Source: Bradyrhizobium erythrophlei (GTDB taxonomy: Bacteria; Pseudomonadota; Alphaproteobacteria; Rhizobiales; Xanthobacteraceae). Taken from it: a stretch of 64,000 nucleotides of DNA. Positions 8,404 to 16,739 of this stretch are shown here, one piece after another; within the stretch, counting starts at the first letter, position 1, and the number at the start of each line of letters is the position of its first letter. The position numbers were made by a program, and so were the translations under genes. The notes under the pieces are model-generated. The model saw only the letters and a list, made by a program, of their open reading frames with translations. It ran no database searches and was not told where the DNA came from. The DNA lies in the NCBI RefSeq assembly GCF_900129505.1, contig NZ_LT670818.1, forward strand, positions 6,481,001 through 6,545,000, read 5' to 3'.

Positions 8404-8589
8404 GAGGCTGATCCGCACTAACATCGTCGGGCCGCCGGACGCGTCGGAAATCAGCGCCTCCATCGCCGGTCGCCATTCCGTGGCTTCGTGCTCGGTCTTC
8501 GAAAGCTTCAAGATGTAGTTTGGCGCGTCCTCCGGCACGACAGGCTGGCGGCCGGGGGGCAACGGGGAGCTTCGAAGGCGCGGACCCAC
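8404..8589 (-). pseudogene. truncated copy of a small HWGKRKL-tail protein
   Basis: The minus-strand frame aligns with the two intact paralogues at 15,611 and 29,018 in this window (LPPGRQPVVPEDAPNYILKL against LPKGRQLLTLDEAAAYIMKL; later RISLRRASNRR against RVGMLRALNRH). The family tail that should follow (HVEREFxPxRKDxHWGKRKL) is missing and the frame runs on into unrelated residues, so this copy looks truncated or frameshifted. The function of the family is unknown to me. Confidence 0.5.
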
Positions 8590-8877
8590 GACACTCGCTC
8601 ATTCACCTTCGCTGCATGCACGCGATCACGAATTGACGCAGCCCGCCGCCGTGTCCCTCGGTTGATCCCATTTGCCGACCGTCCGCCGCGCGCGCTTCGC
8701 GATCGGCCCTGGATGCCGCGCACGAGGAAAGGCAAACCTTTTTCGGAATCGCACGCGGCGCGGCTATTGGTGCGGTGCACAACCTTCAATTGGCCCGAAT
8801 CGTTTGCTGGAACCTAGGTTCCTTGCGGAGCGTTAGTTGCTTCGAGTCCTCGAGAATCAGATAAGAGGAGATGCGCG

Positions 8878-8961
8878 ATGACCGTCGCGTTGGAAGTAAA
8901 CTTTGCGCTCTGGATCATGATCGGCTGCGCGACCGTGAAAGCCATTCAATACCTGATTTAG
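8878..8961 (+). CDS. 27-residue membrane micro-protein
   Basis: A 27-codon ORF with a good ribosome site (AGAGGAG, 7 bases before the ATG). It encodes an N-terminal stub and one hydrophobic helix (FALWIMIGCATV). The out-of-frame ATG 7 bases earlier opens a longer frame of low-complexity residues that I regard as a shadow. Function unknown. Confidence 0.5.
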   Translation: MTVALEVNFALWIMIGCATVKAIQYLI

Positions 8962-8990
8962 GCCAACCGCATTTAGGCCAACCGCCCGTT

Positions 8991-9164
8991 TTAGGCCAGC
9001 AGCCATTTTGCAACCGCGACGGTGATCCAACCGAACGCGCACAGCCAACCGACCATTGCGACGCCGGTTGCGGTCAAATAGCAGACCGTGAACAGCCGTT
9101 CCTTCACCGTGACCTTCGCGATGGCGCTCGCCTCCATGGGCATATTTTCCGTGAGGCTGTTCAT
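8991..9164 (-). CDS. 57-residue membrane micro-protein
   Basis: A 57-residue ORF with a strong ribosome site (GGGAGGGG) before its ATG at 9164. It has a polar N-terminus of about 23 residues, then two hydrophobic segments (LFTVCYLTATGVAMVGWL and CAFGWITVAVAKWLLA), so probably a membrane hairpin. It converges with the 27-residue ORF; short tandem copies of TTTAGGCCAACCG lie between them. No family recognised. Confidence 0.6.
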   Translation of the reverse strand: MNSLTENMPMEASAIAKVTVKERLFTVCYLTATGVAMVGWLCAFGWITVAVAKWLLA

Positions 9165-9359
9165 TGCACCCCTCCCGTAAAACTACGCACGTATGAGACG
9201 CTCATCATAACGAAATGGTTCAACACCGCCGTGACAAACCACGCCATCGTCAACTTAGGTCAGACTGCAGGCGCAGTCTGTGGGCAAGCGGACCCAGGAA
9301 ACGGCGCCAGCGGGGCTGGATCGTCGGAGGAGGAGGCGCCATCCTGAGTCGGAAAGGTT

Positions 9360-9446
9360 CTAGCCCGTGCGATATGCGTCGAATGCGTGGGCTACGAAAA
9401 CACCGATACTGAGGAAGGCCAGCAGCGCTGTTACCATATCGATCAC
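9360..9446 (-). CDS. 28-residue membrane micro-protein, coupled to upstream ORF
   Basis: A 28-codon ORF starting at a GTG with GGGAG 7 bases upstream. One hydrophobic helix (MVTALLAFLSIGVFVAHAF) is followed by DAYRTG. Its start overlaps the stop of the upstream 28-codon ORF by 4 bases (GTGA), so translation is probably coupled. Such peptides are common next to host genes in rhizobia; a type I toxin-like role is possible but unproved. Confidence 0.55.
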   Translation of the reverse strand: MIDMVTALLAFLSIGVFVAHAFDAYRTG

Positions 9447-9529
9447 AGGCACACTCCCTTGGTCGTTACCATGCCAAGGACGGCGGCCTTGAGGACTTCG
9501 CGGTAAATCGCATTAAGTAAGGTTGCCAT
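9443..9529 (-). CDS. 28-residue micro-protein, first of a coupled pair
   Basis: Begins at the ATG at 9529, preceded by a GGGGT element. It encodes an amphipathic helix (LLNAIYREVLKAAVLGMV) and ends in a cysteine-containing tail. It overlaps the next ORF by 4 bases. Not a classic signal peptide. It lies 136 bases outside the left attachment site, so it belongs to the host side. Confidence 0.5.
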   Translation of the reverse strand: MATLLNAIYREVLKAAVLGMVTTKGVCL

Positions 9530-9664
9530 AGTCGCACCCCGTTGTTTGACCGAAGGGAACGCTAGGCCGCCTCTGTTTCCGGAGTGCTTCGCGGGGCGCT
9601 TAAAATGGTTTCACGGAAAGTCGGCGGACACCGAAGGGAGAAGGAGAGCTAACCAATTGAAATC

Positions 9665-9712
9665 ATTGGCGCTCCCTAGCGGAATCGAACCGCTCTCTCC
9701 ACCGTGAAAGGG
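9665..9712 (-). repeat. left attachment site: 48-bp copy of the tRNA-Glu 3' end
   Basis: These 48 bases are identical to 51,544-51,591, the 3' part of the intact tRNA-Glu gene (CCA, acceptor, T-arm and half the anticodon arm). The sequences diverge at base 49 on the anticodon side. A 3' tRNA fragment without its 5' half, facing an intact copy 41.9 kb away, is the usual mark of integration by a tRNA-directed tyrosine recombinase. Confidence 0.93.
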
Positions 9713-9822
9713 GCCGCACTGCACCATGTGATACCTCATGACACTCCATTAGAGTCTTGATTTACAAACGTTTTCCCGCATCTACTATCAGCGGATATCA
9801 GGCGGTTTCAGCAGGCACAAAA

Positions 9823-9841
9823 CAACGAAACCGACAACGAA
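9823..9841 (+). promoter_or_regulatory. putative integrase arm-type site, left end
   Basis: CAACGAAACCGACAACGAA: two CAACGAA units 12 bases apart, 111 bases inside the left attachment site. The same 19-mer with one change is at the other end of the element (51,458-51,476). Paired copies near both ends suggest binding sites of the integrase N-terminal domain. Confidence 0.55.
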
Positions 9842-9859
9842 TCTCGAAAGTGGATTGCC

Positions 9860-11101
9860 ATGGCCCGCCGCCGAAGTGTCTTGTCTAGCCGAACCAGCCG
9901 CGCCGCGCTGCCGGCGTCTGACGCCCCTGAATGGGAGATTACCGGGCCGGGCGTCCGCCTTGGGTACCGCCGCGGACGAGGGACGCACGGTCGCGGTGGG
10001 ACATGGCTCGCAGCCACACGCTGCATCGATGGTGTCCGTGTCCAGACGCGTCTCGGCCGAGCCGACGATCTGGTGGCCACCGATGGCACGCTTACACACG
10101 AGCAAGCCAAAGATGCGGCCCGGGCCTGGGCTCGATCATTGAGAACAGGCGGCCCCGTGAGCCGGCAGCTCACCGTCGACGACGTCCTGAACAAATACCT
10201 TTCGATGAAAGAAAACGAGGGGGCCAGGAGCGACGTCCGGTCGGCCTTTAACGCTCATATCAGCCCTATGCTCGGAAAGTTGCGGGTTGCGGATCTCACC
10301 ACGGATCGGCTCCGCAATTGGCGAGATGTTCTTTCGAAAAAGCCGAAGAGATTCCGGACCGGCAAAAGTTCGGTGCAAAATAGGATCGTGGTCGTCGACC
10401 CGGCAGACGAAGAAGGCATGAGACGTCGGCGAGATTCGACAAATCGCATCCTGACGGTTCTGAAGGCGGCACTTAATTGGGCGTATCATCAACGCCTGGT
10501 GACGGACGACACGGCCTGGCGGCTCGTCAAGCCATTCAAAGGCACAACCGCCGCCCGCATTCGGTTTTTGGATACGGCCGAGCAGAACACGTTGCTCCTC
10601 GCGTCGAGCGGTGCTTTGCGGCGCTTGATTGCGGCCGGCCTCATGACTGGCGCCAGATTTGGGGAACTCGCACGGCTGCGGGTCAGCGATTTCGATCGCG
10701 TGAATGGCTCGATATTCATCGCAAAAAGTAAGAGCGGAAAGCCGCGGCATGTCCCACTCACCGACGGTGGCACCGAACTTTTTTCGACGCTTGCGGCCGA
10801 TCGCGGGACGAACGAATTTCTCCTAACCCGGGATAACGGCAAGCAGTGGAAGTCTGGCGAATATCGCGAGCAATATAAATCCGCGCTGGCGTTCGCGAAT
10901 CTTGAGCATATGACCTTCCATGAACTCCGGCATTCTTACGCCAGTACGATGGTACGAGCGGGCGCAGGGTTGATCGTCGTGGCCGAAGCTCTAGGTCATA
11001 GCGACGTTCGCATGGTGACAAAACATTACGCGCATCTCGCACCCTCGTTCGTCGCCGAAACAGTAAGGCGGACGGCGCCGAATTTGTCGGCGGTTTGGTG
11101 A
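9860..11101 (+). CDS. int: tyrosine-family site-specific integrase
   Basis: A 413-residue phage-type integrase that would recombine the element with tRNA-Glu. An N-terminal arm-binding region leads to a SAM-like core-binding domain (about 105-215) and a catalytic domain with the full set of residues: Arg266 (TGARFGEL), Lys294 (SGKPRHVPL), His354/Arg357 (HELRHSYAS), His380 (LGHSD) and the nucleophile Tyr390 (TKHYAHL). The gene starts 147 bases inside the left attachment site and reads inward. A near-identical C-terminal fragment of another copy is at 30.3-30.6 kb. Confidence 0.95.
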   Translation: MARRRSVLSSRTSRAALPASDAPEWEITGPGVRLGYRRGRGTHGRGGTWLAATRCIDGVRVQTRLGRADDLVATDGTLTHEQAKDAARAWARSLRTGGPVSRQLTVDDVLNKYLSMKENEGARSDVRSAFNAHISPMLGKLRVADLTTDRLRNWRDVLSKKPKRFRTGKSSVQNRIVVVDPADEEGMRRRRDSTNRILTVLKAALNWAYHQRLVTDDTAWRLVKPFKGTTAARIRFLDTAEQNTLLLASSGALRRLIAAGLMTGARFGELARLRVSDFDRVNGSIFIAKSKSGKPRHVPLTDGGTELFSTLAADRGTNEFLLTRDNGKQWKSGEYREQYKSALAFANLEHMTFHELRHSYASTMVRAGAGLIVVAEALGHSDVRMVTKHYAHLAPSFVAETVRRTAPNLSAVW

Positions 11102-11324
11102 TCGAACCCGTCAGGTGAACTGGCACTTCGTCAACAGTGAAAAAGGCGAGTGGTCGCGCGCGTTGACGGATTCAGGCTGGGCCGTGAACCATAAATGTGG
11201 CGGACGGACGGCCTGCCAGAGTCCGCTATTCCCCCGATAGCCGACGTATTGTTGCATAGCAGCGAAACGACGCTATGTGCCATGAAGCGACATTGCGCCG
11301 CTTCATTCGATAACCTCGTTCGCG

Positions 11325-11600
11325 CGTAGGGCGCCCTGGGGTGGCGGAGAGGTTCGTAGTACCGCTGAAGCCGGGTAATGCCGGTGGAGGGAAGGGACCT
11401 CAGTTCAAGACAGACGCAATACGTAGCGAAGGACCTGGAGATTGGGCAACCTATCAACTCCGAAGAGTGTTCAGAAACTGCAGACGGCGTTGCACGCGAA
11501 AGCGAAGGCGTGAAGTCTTGTCCGAGAGCCGGATGCGGGAGATCTGCCTGTCCGGTTCGATGAGCGTTGCGCCTTGCAAGCGCGTTGAAGTCTGCCGTCT
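11325..11600 (+). mobile_element. group II intron remnant A, reverse transcriptase deleted
   Basis: The segment starts with intron-like 5' sequence, then an in-frame VQKLQTALHAKAKA (11,469-11,510) that I recognise as the start of one class of group II intron reverse transcriptases. A stop follows at once. Next comes a domain-V-like hairpin (11,526-11,558, GAGCCGGAT ... GTCCGGTTC). So the intron ends seem to remain and the reading frame is gone. Ends are approximate; a structural alignment is needed. Confidence 0.5.
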
Positions 11601-12160
11601 GCGATGACGGCCGCGGCAAAGCCTAGCGAGCAGCCGCGAACCGAGTCTGGCGTGGCGTCCGGTAACGGCCGCTGCGAAGCGTAGACAGGGAGGTTGTAGG
11701 CCGGAATGAAGTGAACGGGAACATAGCCCCGAAATCGAACGTGATCGGAGTAGCCGACCCTGTCGCTCAAAGGGGAAGGCGGAATCGCAGGCCGCGACAA
11801 CGCGAGCGGTCTGAGGTGCTCCCGGGGTTCGGTACCGCCAGCATGCAACCAAAGGGAGCAACGTGAACAAGGGAGATCCATCCGGTTCAGGCGCAAGCCT
11901 GTAGGACCTGCCAAGCCGAAGTGGTGAGAAGGGTCTGATGACCGGGTGGAAGTCAGACTGACTGATAGTACTCTGCGGTCGGGAGAGCCGGCTACTTGGG
12001 GAAGCGGTCAGCGGTAGTTGAATTGTTCTTGGGCAACATGGGCTCCATTCAACGGGAGTTACGGCCTTCTACTCAGTGAGAAGATCAGCTGACCATGGAA
12101 ACGAAACTTGAACAGATAGCAGTGAAAGCTGTGAACCAACTGCCGAAGAGCGTGGTGCGG
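11601..12160 (+). mobile_element. group II intron remnant B (5' part and start of maturase)
   Basis: About 490 bases of sequence resembling the 5' ribozyme domains of rhizobial RmInt1-like introns lead to an ATG at 12,095. It encodes METKLEQIAVKA, the typical start of RmInt1-type maturases (usually METKLERIAVKA). The frame then leaves the family after about a dozen codons, so the maturase has been lost by deletion. Recognition is by memory of family sequence; ends are approximate. Confidence 0.5.
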
Positions 12161-13014
12161 GAAATCCGCACGCCACGTTCTGTGGGAGCGTGCAGCGAAG
12201 CTAGCTGCCATTGCAGCGGGTGGAAGTCCCGCCGACATAGGAGTCCAATCGATGTCGTAGTTATATCCAGCGACGGTAAGGGTGACCGCTCCGTCGAAAG
12301 CCTGGACGTAAAAGCCTCCTGTGGCTGGAAGCGTGTTCCGGTCAGATCCGTCCGGGGAGGCGAGCAACCTGTCAGGCTGTAGCAGTTGTGAACCGTGCAG
12401 CCCCGAAATGAACGCCTACGTGAAACGGATTGTGGAGATATCGGGAGTGTCGAGCCAGTGTTCCCATGGCGAAGACCATGTCGGCATCGTGAATTTGGAC
12501 GATACGATGTTCGAACTCCCCGGGGTCGGAGAGGGCGGCATGACAGGAAGCAATGTGCAGCGAAAGCTCGGAACCACTCGTGGGTCGCCTAGGCGCTCCC
12601 GCACAGCGAAGACATCGCGTATAAGCTGCCGTGCAGTGAAATCGCGATGTGCCCACAAGTGGGGCGGATGGGGTCGATTAAGTGATGACGGCTCGAGACA
12701 ACATAACTCGAGCAAGAGCGAGGACCCCTGGGGAAGTGGTAATCCCACTTCATGGCGGTGCACGATCGAGTCGACGACCCGACACTGTGCGGGATAACTG
12801 TTGGACCACGAGGTGTACGAAGGGTGGATGCAAACTGGCCAACGCGCCGCGGATGTCGGGAGCAGACTTAAGCTCGCGTGGAAGCCGGGAAGGCCCCATC
12901 TGAAAGCCAGCCTTCCAGCCGTATCGAGGAAAACCCGCCGTACGGAATGATAGGGGGGATCGAGGAAACGTCGGCATCATGCGAAGCCCGGTCCGCGCCT
13001 CGATCCTACCCGAC
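12161..13014 (+). mobile_element. group II intron remnant C with domains V and VI
   Basis: A further stretch of intron-like sequence without an intact ORF ends in a 34-base domain-V-like hairpin (12,916-12,949; AGC triad, GAAA loop). A domain-VI stem follows, in which GATCGAGG pairs with CCTCGATC, and the 3' end CCTACCCGAC is typical of bacterial group II introns. It may be the 3' end of remnant B or of a third intron. No reverse transcriptase domain is present between 11.3 and 13.0 kb, so the ribozyme could only move with help in trans. Confidence 0.5.
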
Positions 13015-13256
13015 CGGGGGCGGGCGACCGCCTCCGGCGACCCGGTGGGTGTGGAAACGGAGTCACGGCTGAACCACTAAGGCACCGCCAGACGAAACAG
13101 GCGGCAACAGATATGTTCTACCTAAAGCCACCGCGCCACATCTCGACTCTACCCAAACGCGAAATACTCGCCGCGAGCAGATGTCTTCCGCTTTACTCCC
13201 GGAAGCGGACGTCGCCCCGTTCGTTCGGCAGGTCCGGTTCGTGCCCAAAACCTGAC

Positions 13257-14147
13257 CTAGCGCACGGGCACCGGCGGCCGCGGCGCCGGTTCGGCCTGCG
13301 GCTGAGCCGTGGCTTGCGGTTGTGGTTCAGGTTGCTGAGGCACGAAAGCGGCTTGCGGCAACGTGGGAGTTGCTGCGGCTTGCGGGGGCGGAAATGGCGG
13401 CATCGGCTTGCGAGCCGGCGCTGCGGCCGACCGCGGCGGAGGCGCTGATGCCTTGGGCCGCAGGTTCTGCTCAGAAGCCTTGGCAATGTCGCGGGACATT
13501 TGTTCTTGGCTCGCCTTGAGCTGTTTGATGCTGGCTTTGAGCTGCTCGACCTCTTGCCCGACGGTTGCGAGATCGCCCGCCATCGACTGGAGCAGCTGCG
13601 GCTCTCCTGGAGTGGCGGCAGTAGTCGGCGCGACGCCTTCCGGGGCGGTCTGAGCCGGAGGCGCCGGTTGTGGAGGTGCTGTCTCCGCTTCGGCCGCCTG
13701 AACGGTATGTGGGCTCGGCTGAGCGGGGAGCCGCGGTTTATCCAGCGGCAGCAATGAAGTCAGCATGAACTGCGGCGCCCACTTCGCGATAATCTGTTTG
13801 GCCAGATTGCCGGAGGTCTGCCAGGCGATGGCAGCGACACCGATACACGCTGCCAGCAGGAAGCCGGTGAAGGCGCGTACCGCCGACTTGCCAATCGACG
13901 GTCGGTCGCCTGGCACTTGGACATTGTTGACGACAGCAGGGCGTAACGTCGTATCGACCGGTGGAACCGGTGGGAAGTCGGATCCCGTGCGGGTCTGCGG
14001 ATTCGAAGAACGGCGCGCGGCCTCTTGCAACAGCTTGGCCAGCTTGGAAAGCTCTTCATCCGCGGGCACGACCCGAACGACATTGGGCGCGACAACAACG
14101 AAATCGTCCGGATCATCAGTTGGTCTCGGGATCAGCGTGGAATGCAT
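13257..14147 (-). CDS. single-span membrane protein with coiled coil and Pro-rich tail
   Basis: A 296-residue protein: cytoplasmic N-terminus of about 85 residues, one membrane span (AFTGFLLAACIGVAAIAW), a Pro/Ala/Gln-rich linker, a coiled coil (VGQEVEQLKASIKQLKASQ) and a long Pro-rich C-terminus. A smaller protein with the same plan is at 23,964. No enzyme motif is visible; it may be a structural or tethering protein. I chose the ATG at 14,147; one 15 bases upstream is possible. Confidence 0.7.
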   Translation of the reverse strand: MHSTLIPRPTDDPDDFVVVAPNVVRVVPADEELSKLAKLLQEAARRSSNPQTRTGSDFPPVPPVDTTLRPAVVNNVQVPGDRPSIGKSAVRAFTGFLLAACIGVAAIAWQTSGNLAKQIIAKWAPQFMLTSLLPLDKPRLPAQPSPHTVQAAEAETAPPQPAPPAQTAPEGVAPTTAATPGEPQLLQSMAGDLATVGQEVEQLKASIKQLKASQEQMSRDIAKASEQNLRPKASAPPPRSAAAPARKPMPPFPPPQAAATPTLPQAAFVPQQPEPQPQATAQPQAEPAPRPPVPVR

Positions 14148-14162
14148 TGGCGCTCCGTACAT

Positions 14163-14561
14163 AGTCCAATGTTAACCCGCGCAAGGCGCTCGGCGGATTT
14201 ACATTGGGGTCGACGACCTCTGCCCCGCCCACACTCCAGTCCGGTTTGACCAAAGCAAGGCGATACGATGGAAAGCATAGGGCCGCCAATAGCGGCAGCC
14301 TTTCGGGAACTCGGCTCAGGGAGAGCGCCAACGGCCTAGAAGAAAAGTGCTCGGCGGCATTCGATAGCGGGAATAGGTCCGATCCTGTCGCGTGACGGAT
14401 TAGATCCTGTCCGCTCCGACAGTCCGCTTTGCCTCAATGAGCTGACATCGCCAGCAAGAAGCGCTTATGTCTAAAAAGTTCCAACCCAGACGCACGGCAC
14501 AGAGGTTTTGACTGGTTGGATGTGAGCTATCAAGACAGGCAAGTCTTCTATCGACGAGGCT
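14163..14561. other. intergenic region, no gene seen
   Basis: About 400 bases between the membrane coiled-coil gene and the small winged-helix-like ORF. Both strands hold only short frames with low-complexity residues. Fragments around 14,380-14,430 (repeated GATCCTGTC) look like worn repeats. No terminator or clear promoter was identified. Confidence 0.5.
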
Positions 14562-14822
14562 TTGACGGCCTCCGAGAACCGGGGAGGGGATGGCAGTCAG
14601 ACCACCGGCAAGGAAGACGTTGCCGAGTTCCTGACCGAAGTTTTGGCAGCCGGTCCGGTTGATGTCCTAGAGGTGGAACGCCAAGCCCGGCTGGCTGGGT
14701 TGCTCGGCGACAACAAGCGAATCCGTGAAAACAAATCCTTCCGTGCTGCTCGCAAGCACCTCGGTATTCTGTCCAAGCACGACGGTTTCGGGTCGCGCTA
14801 CGTCCTGAGCCCTCTTATCTGA
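14562..14822 (+). CDS. small winged-helix-like protein, possible C-terminal remnant of a RepA/primase
   Basis: An 86-residue ORF starting at a TTG. The part VDVLEVERQARLAGLLGD...FRAARKHLGI resembles the winged-helix tail found at the end of RepA-like or primase-associated ATPases in proteobacterial islands. With no ATPase part upstream, it may be a free DNA-binding module or a remnant. It is followed within 10 bases by another ORF on the same strand. Confidence 0.45.
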   Translation: MTASENRGGDGSQTTGKEDVAEFLTEVLAAGPVDVLEVERQARLAGLLGDNKRIRENKSFRAARKHLGILSKHDGFGSRYVLSPLI

Positions 14823-14831
14823 CCGGGCCCG

Positions 14832-15263
14832 GTGCGTCGCCCATCCGGTGCGCGCCGGCTGGGACCCGAGAAGATGTTCGATGCGATAAGGGCGGCCGGG
14901 CTCAAGCTGCGGCTTGAAGCGGATCCGGAACAGCTCGAAAAGATGCAAAAACAGATCGCGGAAAACTGTCGGCCGAGGCAGGCAAATCAGGCACGGATGA
15001 GTAATCAGGCCAACATTGATCAGCGGACTGTCGGTCGCGTGCTGATCTATCTGACGACGAAAAGAGGAGGCCTTGCCAGGCTCCGCGCTGCGGTGAAAGA
15101 AGCCCGATCAAATTGGGCGCGGCATGCGGCGAGGGCGCAACACGCCAAGGCCAAGCAGCATTTCGGAAACATATCATTCATCGGCGCCGTTCGCACGTTG
15201 CCGCCACCTGAAAACCGGACCGCGCTCGATTCCCGCGCCGAAGAAGAGGCCACCGCGGCATGA
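14832..15263 (+). CDS. hypothetical basic protein
   Basis: A 143-residue, Arg/Lys/Ala-rich, mostly helical protein starting at a GTG 10 bases after the preceding ORF. The middle part (IDQRTVGRVLIYLTTKRGGLARLRAAVKEAR) is the best ordered. No cysteine cluster, membrane span or recognised domain. It may form an operon with the winged-helix-like ORF. Confidence 0.45.
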   Translation: MRRPSGARRLGPEKMFDAIRAAGLKLRLEADPEQLEKMQKQIAENCRPRQANQARMSNQANIDQRTVGRVLIYLTTKRGGLARLRAAVKEARSNWARHAARAQHAKAKQHFGNISFIGAVRTLPPPENRTALDSRAEEEATAA

Positions 15264-15276
15264 CCGACCTTTCGGG

Positions 15277-15405
15277 TCACCAATGATGCAGGTGTGTCGC
15301 CACGTCGATCAACCCGATCATGATCAGCGTCAGCGCCACAAGCGGCCAAATAGGTCCGCGATAGCCGCTGTCGGCTTGCCGCGGCAAGCCAAAGTTTCTG
15401 GACAT
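15277..15405 (-). CDS. 42-residue single-span membrane protein
   Basis: The ATG at 15,405 has AAGGGA 7 bases upstream. A positively charged N-terminus (SRNFGLPRQ) leads to one span (PIWPLVALTLIMIGLIDV) and a His-rich end (ATHLHHW). A longer in-frame ORF starting at 15,582 has no such ribosome site. Function unknown. Confidence 0.6.
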   Translation of the reverse strand: MSRNFGLPRQADSGYRGPIWPLVALTLIMIGLIDVATHLHHW

Positions 15406-15610
15406 TGAAATTCCCTTCTGCACAACGGCCCCACTTTGCAGGTGGACCTGCCAAACATCCAGAGCATGTCCCAAAGCAAGTTGTGGAAATTGCGTTGGCA
15501 GCTTGGTTTCCGCGTGACGATAAATCGGCAGCTTTGGCTCAGTGCGTTGCGAGCGATTCCCCATCCCCGATGATCTCCGCATTGCCCGCCCGGAAAGCGC
15601 GGCGACGCGA

Positions 15611-15901
15611 TCACCTATCCCGCGTCAGCTTGCGCTTGCCCCAATGCGTGTCTTTCCGATCGGGATTGAACTCGCGCTCGACGTGGCGGTTCAACGCTCG
15701 CAGCATACCGACGCGCGCATGCAGCAACGGGCCGCGATCTTCCGCCGCCATGATTAGGGCCTCGGTTGCCGCCTGCCACTCAGGGAGGTTCTGCTCGGCC
15801 TTCGGCAGCTTCATGATGTAGGCGGCAGCCTCATCGAGGGTGAGAAGTTGCCTGCCTTTTGGCAGCGCGATTGGATCCTCGAACGCCCGCGACCATGGCA
15901 T
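15611..15901 (-). CDS. small HWGKRKL-tail hypothetical protein
   Basis: A 96-residue protein starting at the ATG of a TGATG overlap with an upstream micro-ORF. It shares with the paralogue at 29,018 a central LxALNRHVEREFxPxRKDxHWGKRKL block and an N-terminal GRxLxTLxxAxxYI segment. A broken copy is at 8,404. I believe the family is frequent in Bradyrhizobium islands, but its role is unknown. Confidence 0.65.
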   Translation of the reverse strand: MPWSRAFEDPIALPKGRQLLTLDEAAAYIMKLPKAEQNLPEWQAATEALIMAAEDRGPLLHARVGMLRALNRHVEREFNPDRKDTHWGKRKLTRDR

Positions 15902-15975
15902 CAGGCAAACAGCTCGGCGCCGGCGGGTGTGAACTTCACGTAGGTGCCACTCTCGTGCTTCCAGAGCCAGCCCAA
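15901..15975 (-). CDS. possible 24-residue coupled micro-ORF
   Basis: An open frame from a TTG encodes LGWLWKHESGTYVKFTPAGAELFA, which looks like the end of a small folded protein. Its stop overlaps the next gene's ATG (TGATG). No better start is visible, and it begins 25 bases after the upstream gene stop (16,001), so it may be translated by coupling or be a remnant. Confidence 0.3.
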   Translation of the reverse strand: MGWLWKHESGTYVKFTPAGAELFA

Positions 15976-16000
15976 GGCGATCGCGCTTTGCGAGCAAGTC

Positions 16001-16315
16001 TCAGTGCTTGTTGGCCGCCGCTTCCATGAAGGCGAGAACCGCCTCTGGCACCTCGTCGTATTCAACAAATCGGCGGCGTAGCTCATCGGCGATGTCCACA
16101 GTGACGTCACGGGACCAGCCCTCGGTGGTATTGAAGGCGACGATGCGGACCGGATTTTCATATTGCCCGTCGAGCAAGTTTCGGACAAGCGTCGCGCGAT
16201 GGGCTCCAGCTTCATCGGTCTCACGCCATGCCCTACCGAGAGAGCCAAAATCGTCCAATACAATGTAAGTATCTTGCTCAGGCCCATGGGGCGCAATCGA
16301 CGGCGAGGTACGCAT
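16001..16315 (-). CDS. conserved hypothetical protein (FN/WSRDV family)
   Basis: A 104-residue protein with GGGAG upstream of its ATG at 16,315. It is a paralogue of the protein at 25,134: shared blocks are SPSI, the VLDDFGSLGRAWRETD region, LLDGQY, VAFNTTEGWSRDV and a C-terminal EVPEAVLAFMEA helix. No catalytic residues or membrane span were recognised. I recall it as widespread in Bradyrhizobium. Two copies in one element suggest duplication or modular assembly. Confidence 0.7.
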   Translation of the reverse strand: MRTSPSIAPHGPEQDTYIVLDDFGSLGRAWRETDEAGAHRATLVRNLLDGQYENPVRIVAFNTTEGWSRDVTVDIADELRRRFVEYDEVPEAVLAFMEAAANKH

Positions 16316-16411
16316 AACACAAACTCCCGTTTGCAATAAATTCGTCCCCCTCTCGGCTGCTATCCTAGCACGGGCGGCCGGCTTTGTGAGATGGCTAACT
16401 GCTCCGCAGTC

Positions 16412-16609
16412 CTAATGACGCCAGCCCTTTTTGTCGAACTCCGTTTTGAAGCCGTCCGGCAGCCGCGGCTCTTCGTCCTTCTCGGGCAGATTGCACCACG
16501 GACATGGCATGCCGGCGCCCCCACAGGTGCAGGCATCCTTGCCTTCCCACGGTCGATCATGATGGCTTTCGCAGACCCAGCCGCAGTCCTCGCAAAGTGT
16601 GCATTTCAT
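16412..16609 (-). CDS. small zinc-ribbon protein
   Basis: A 65-residue protein with eight cysteines in CTLCEDCG, CTCGGAGMPCPWC and a further Cys-His pair (VCESHH), suggesting one or two zinc sites. It ends in an acidic PDGFKTEFDKKGW tail. The long upstream extension of this frame is Arg/Ser-rich and lies antisense to the next gene, so the ATG at 16,609 is the sensible start. Confidence 0.7.
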   Translation of the reverse strand: MKCTLCEDCGWVCESHHDRPWEGKDACTCGGAGMPCPWCNLPEKDEEPRLPDGFKTEFDKKGWRH

Positions 16610-16739
16610 GACCGCGTTCAGATAGGTGGCGCGGTAAAAAATGCGACCTGGCGGTCGCATCACGATATGGCGACCTGACCCGGGGCTTGTACGGGCAGAC
16701 CCGGGAGCGGGAGCGGATCCTCGAAGCGGCGCGACCAGC

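Noticed and set aside
9215..9412. Plus-strand 65-codon ORF
   Set aside because: Strongly Arg-rich, no ribosome site, and it overlaps the coupled micro-ORFs on the minus strand which have good sites.
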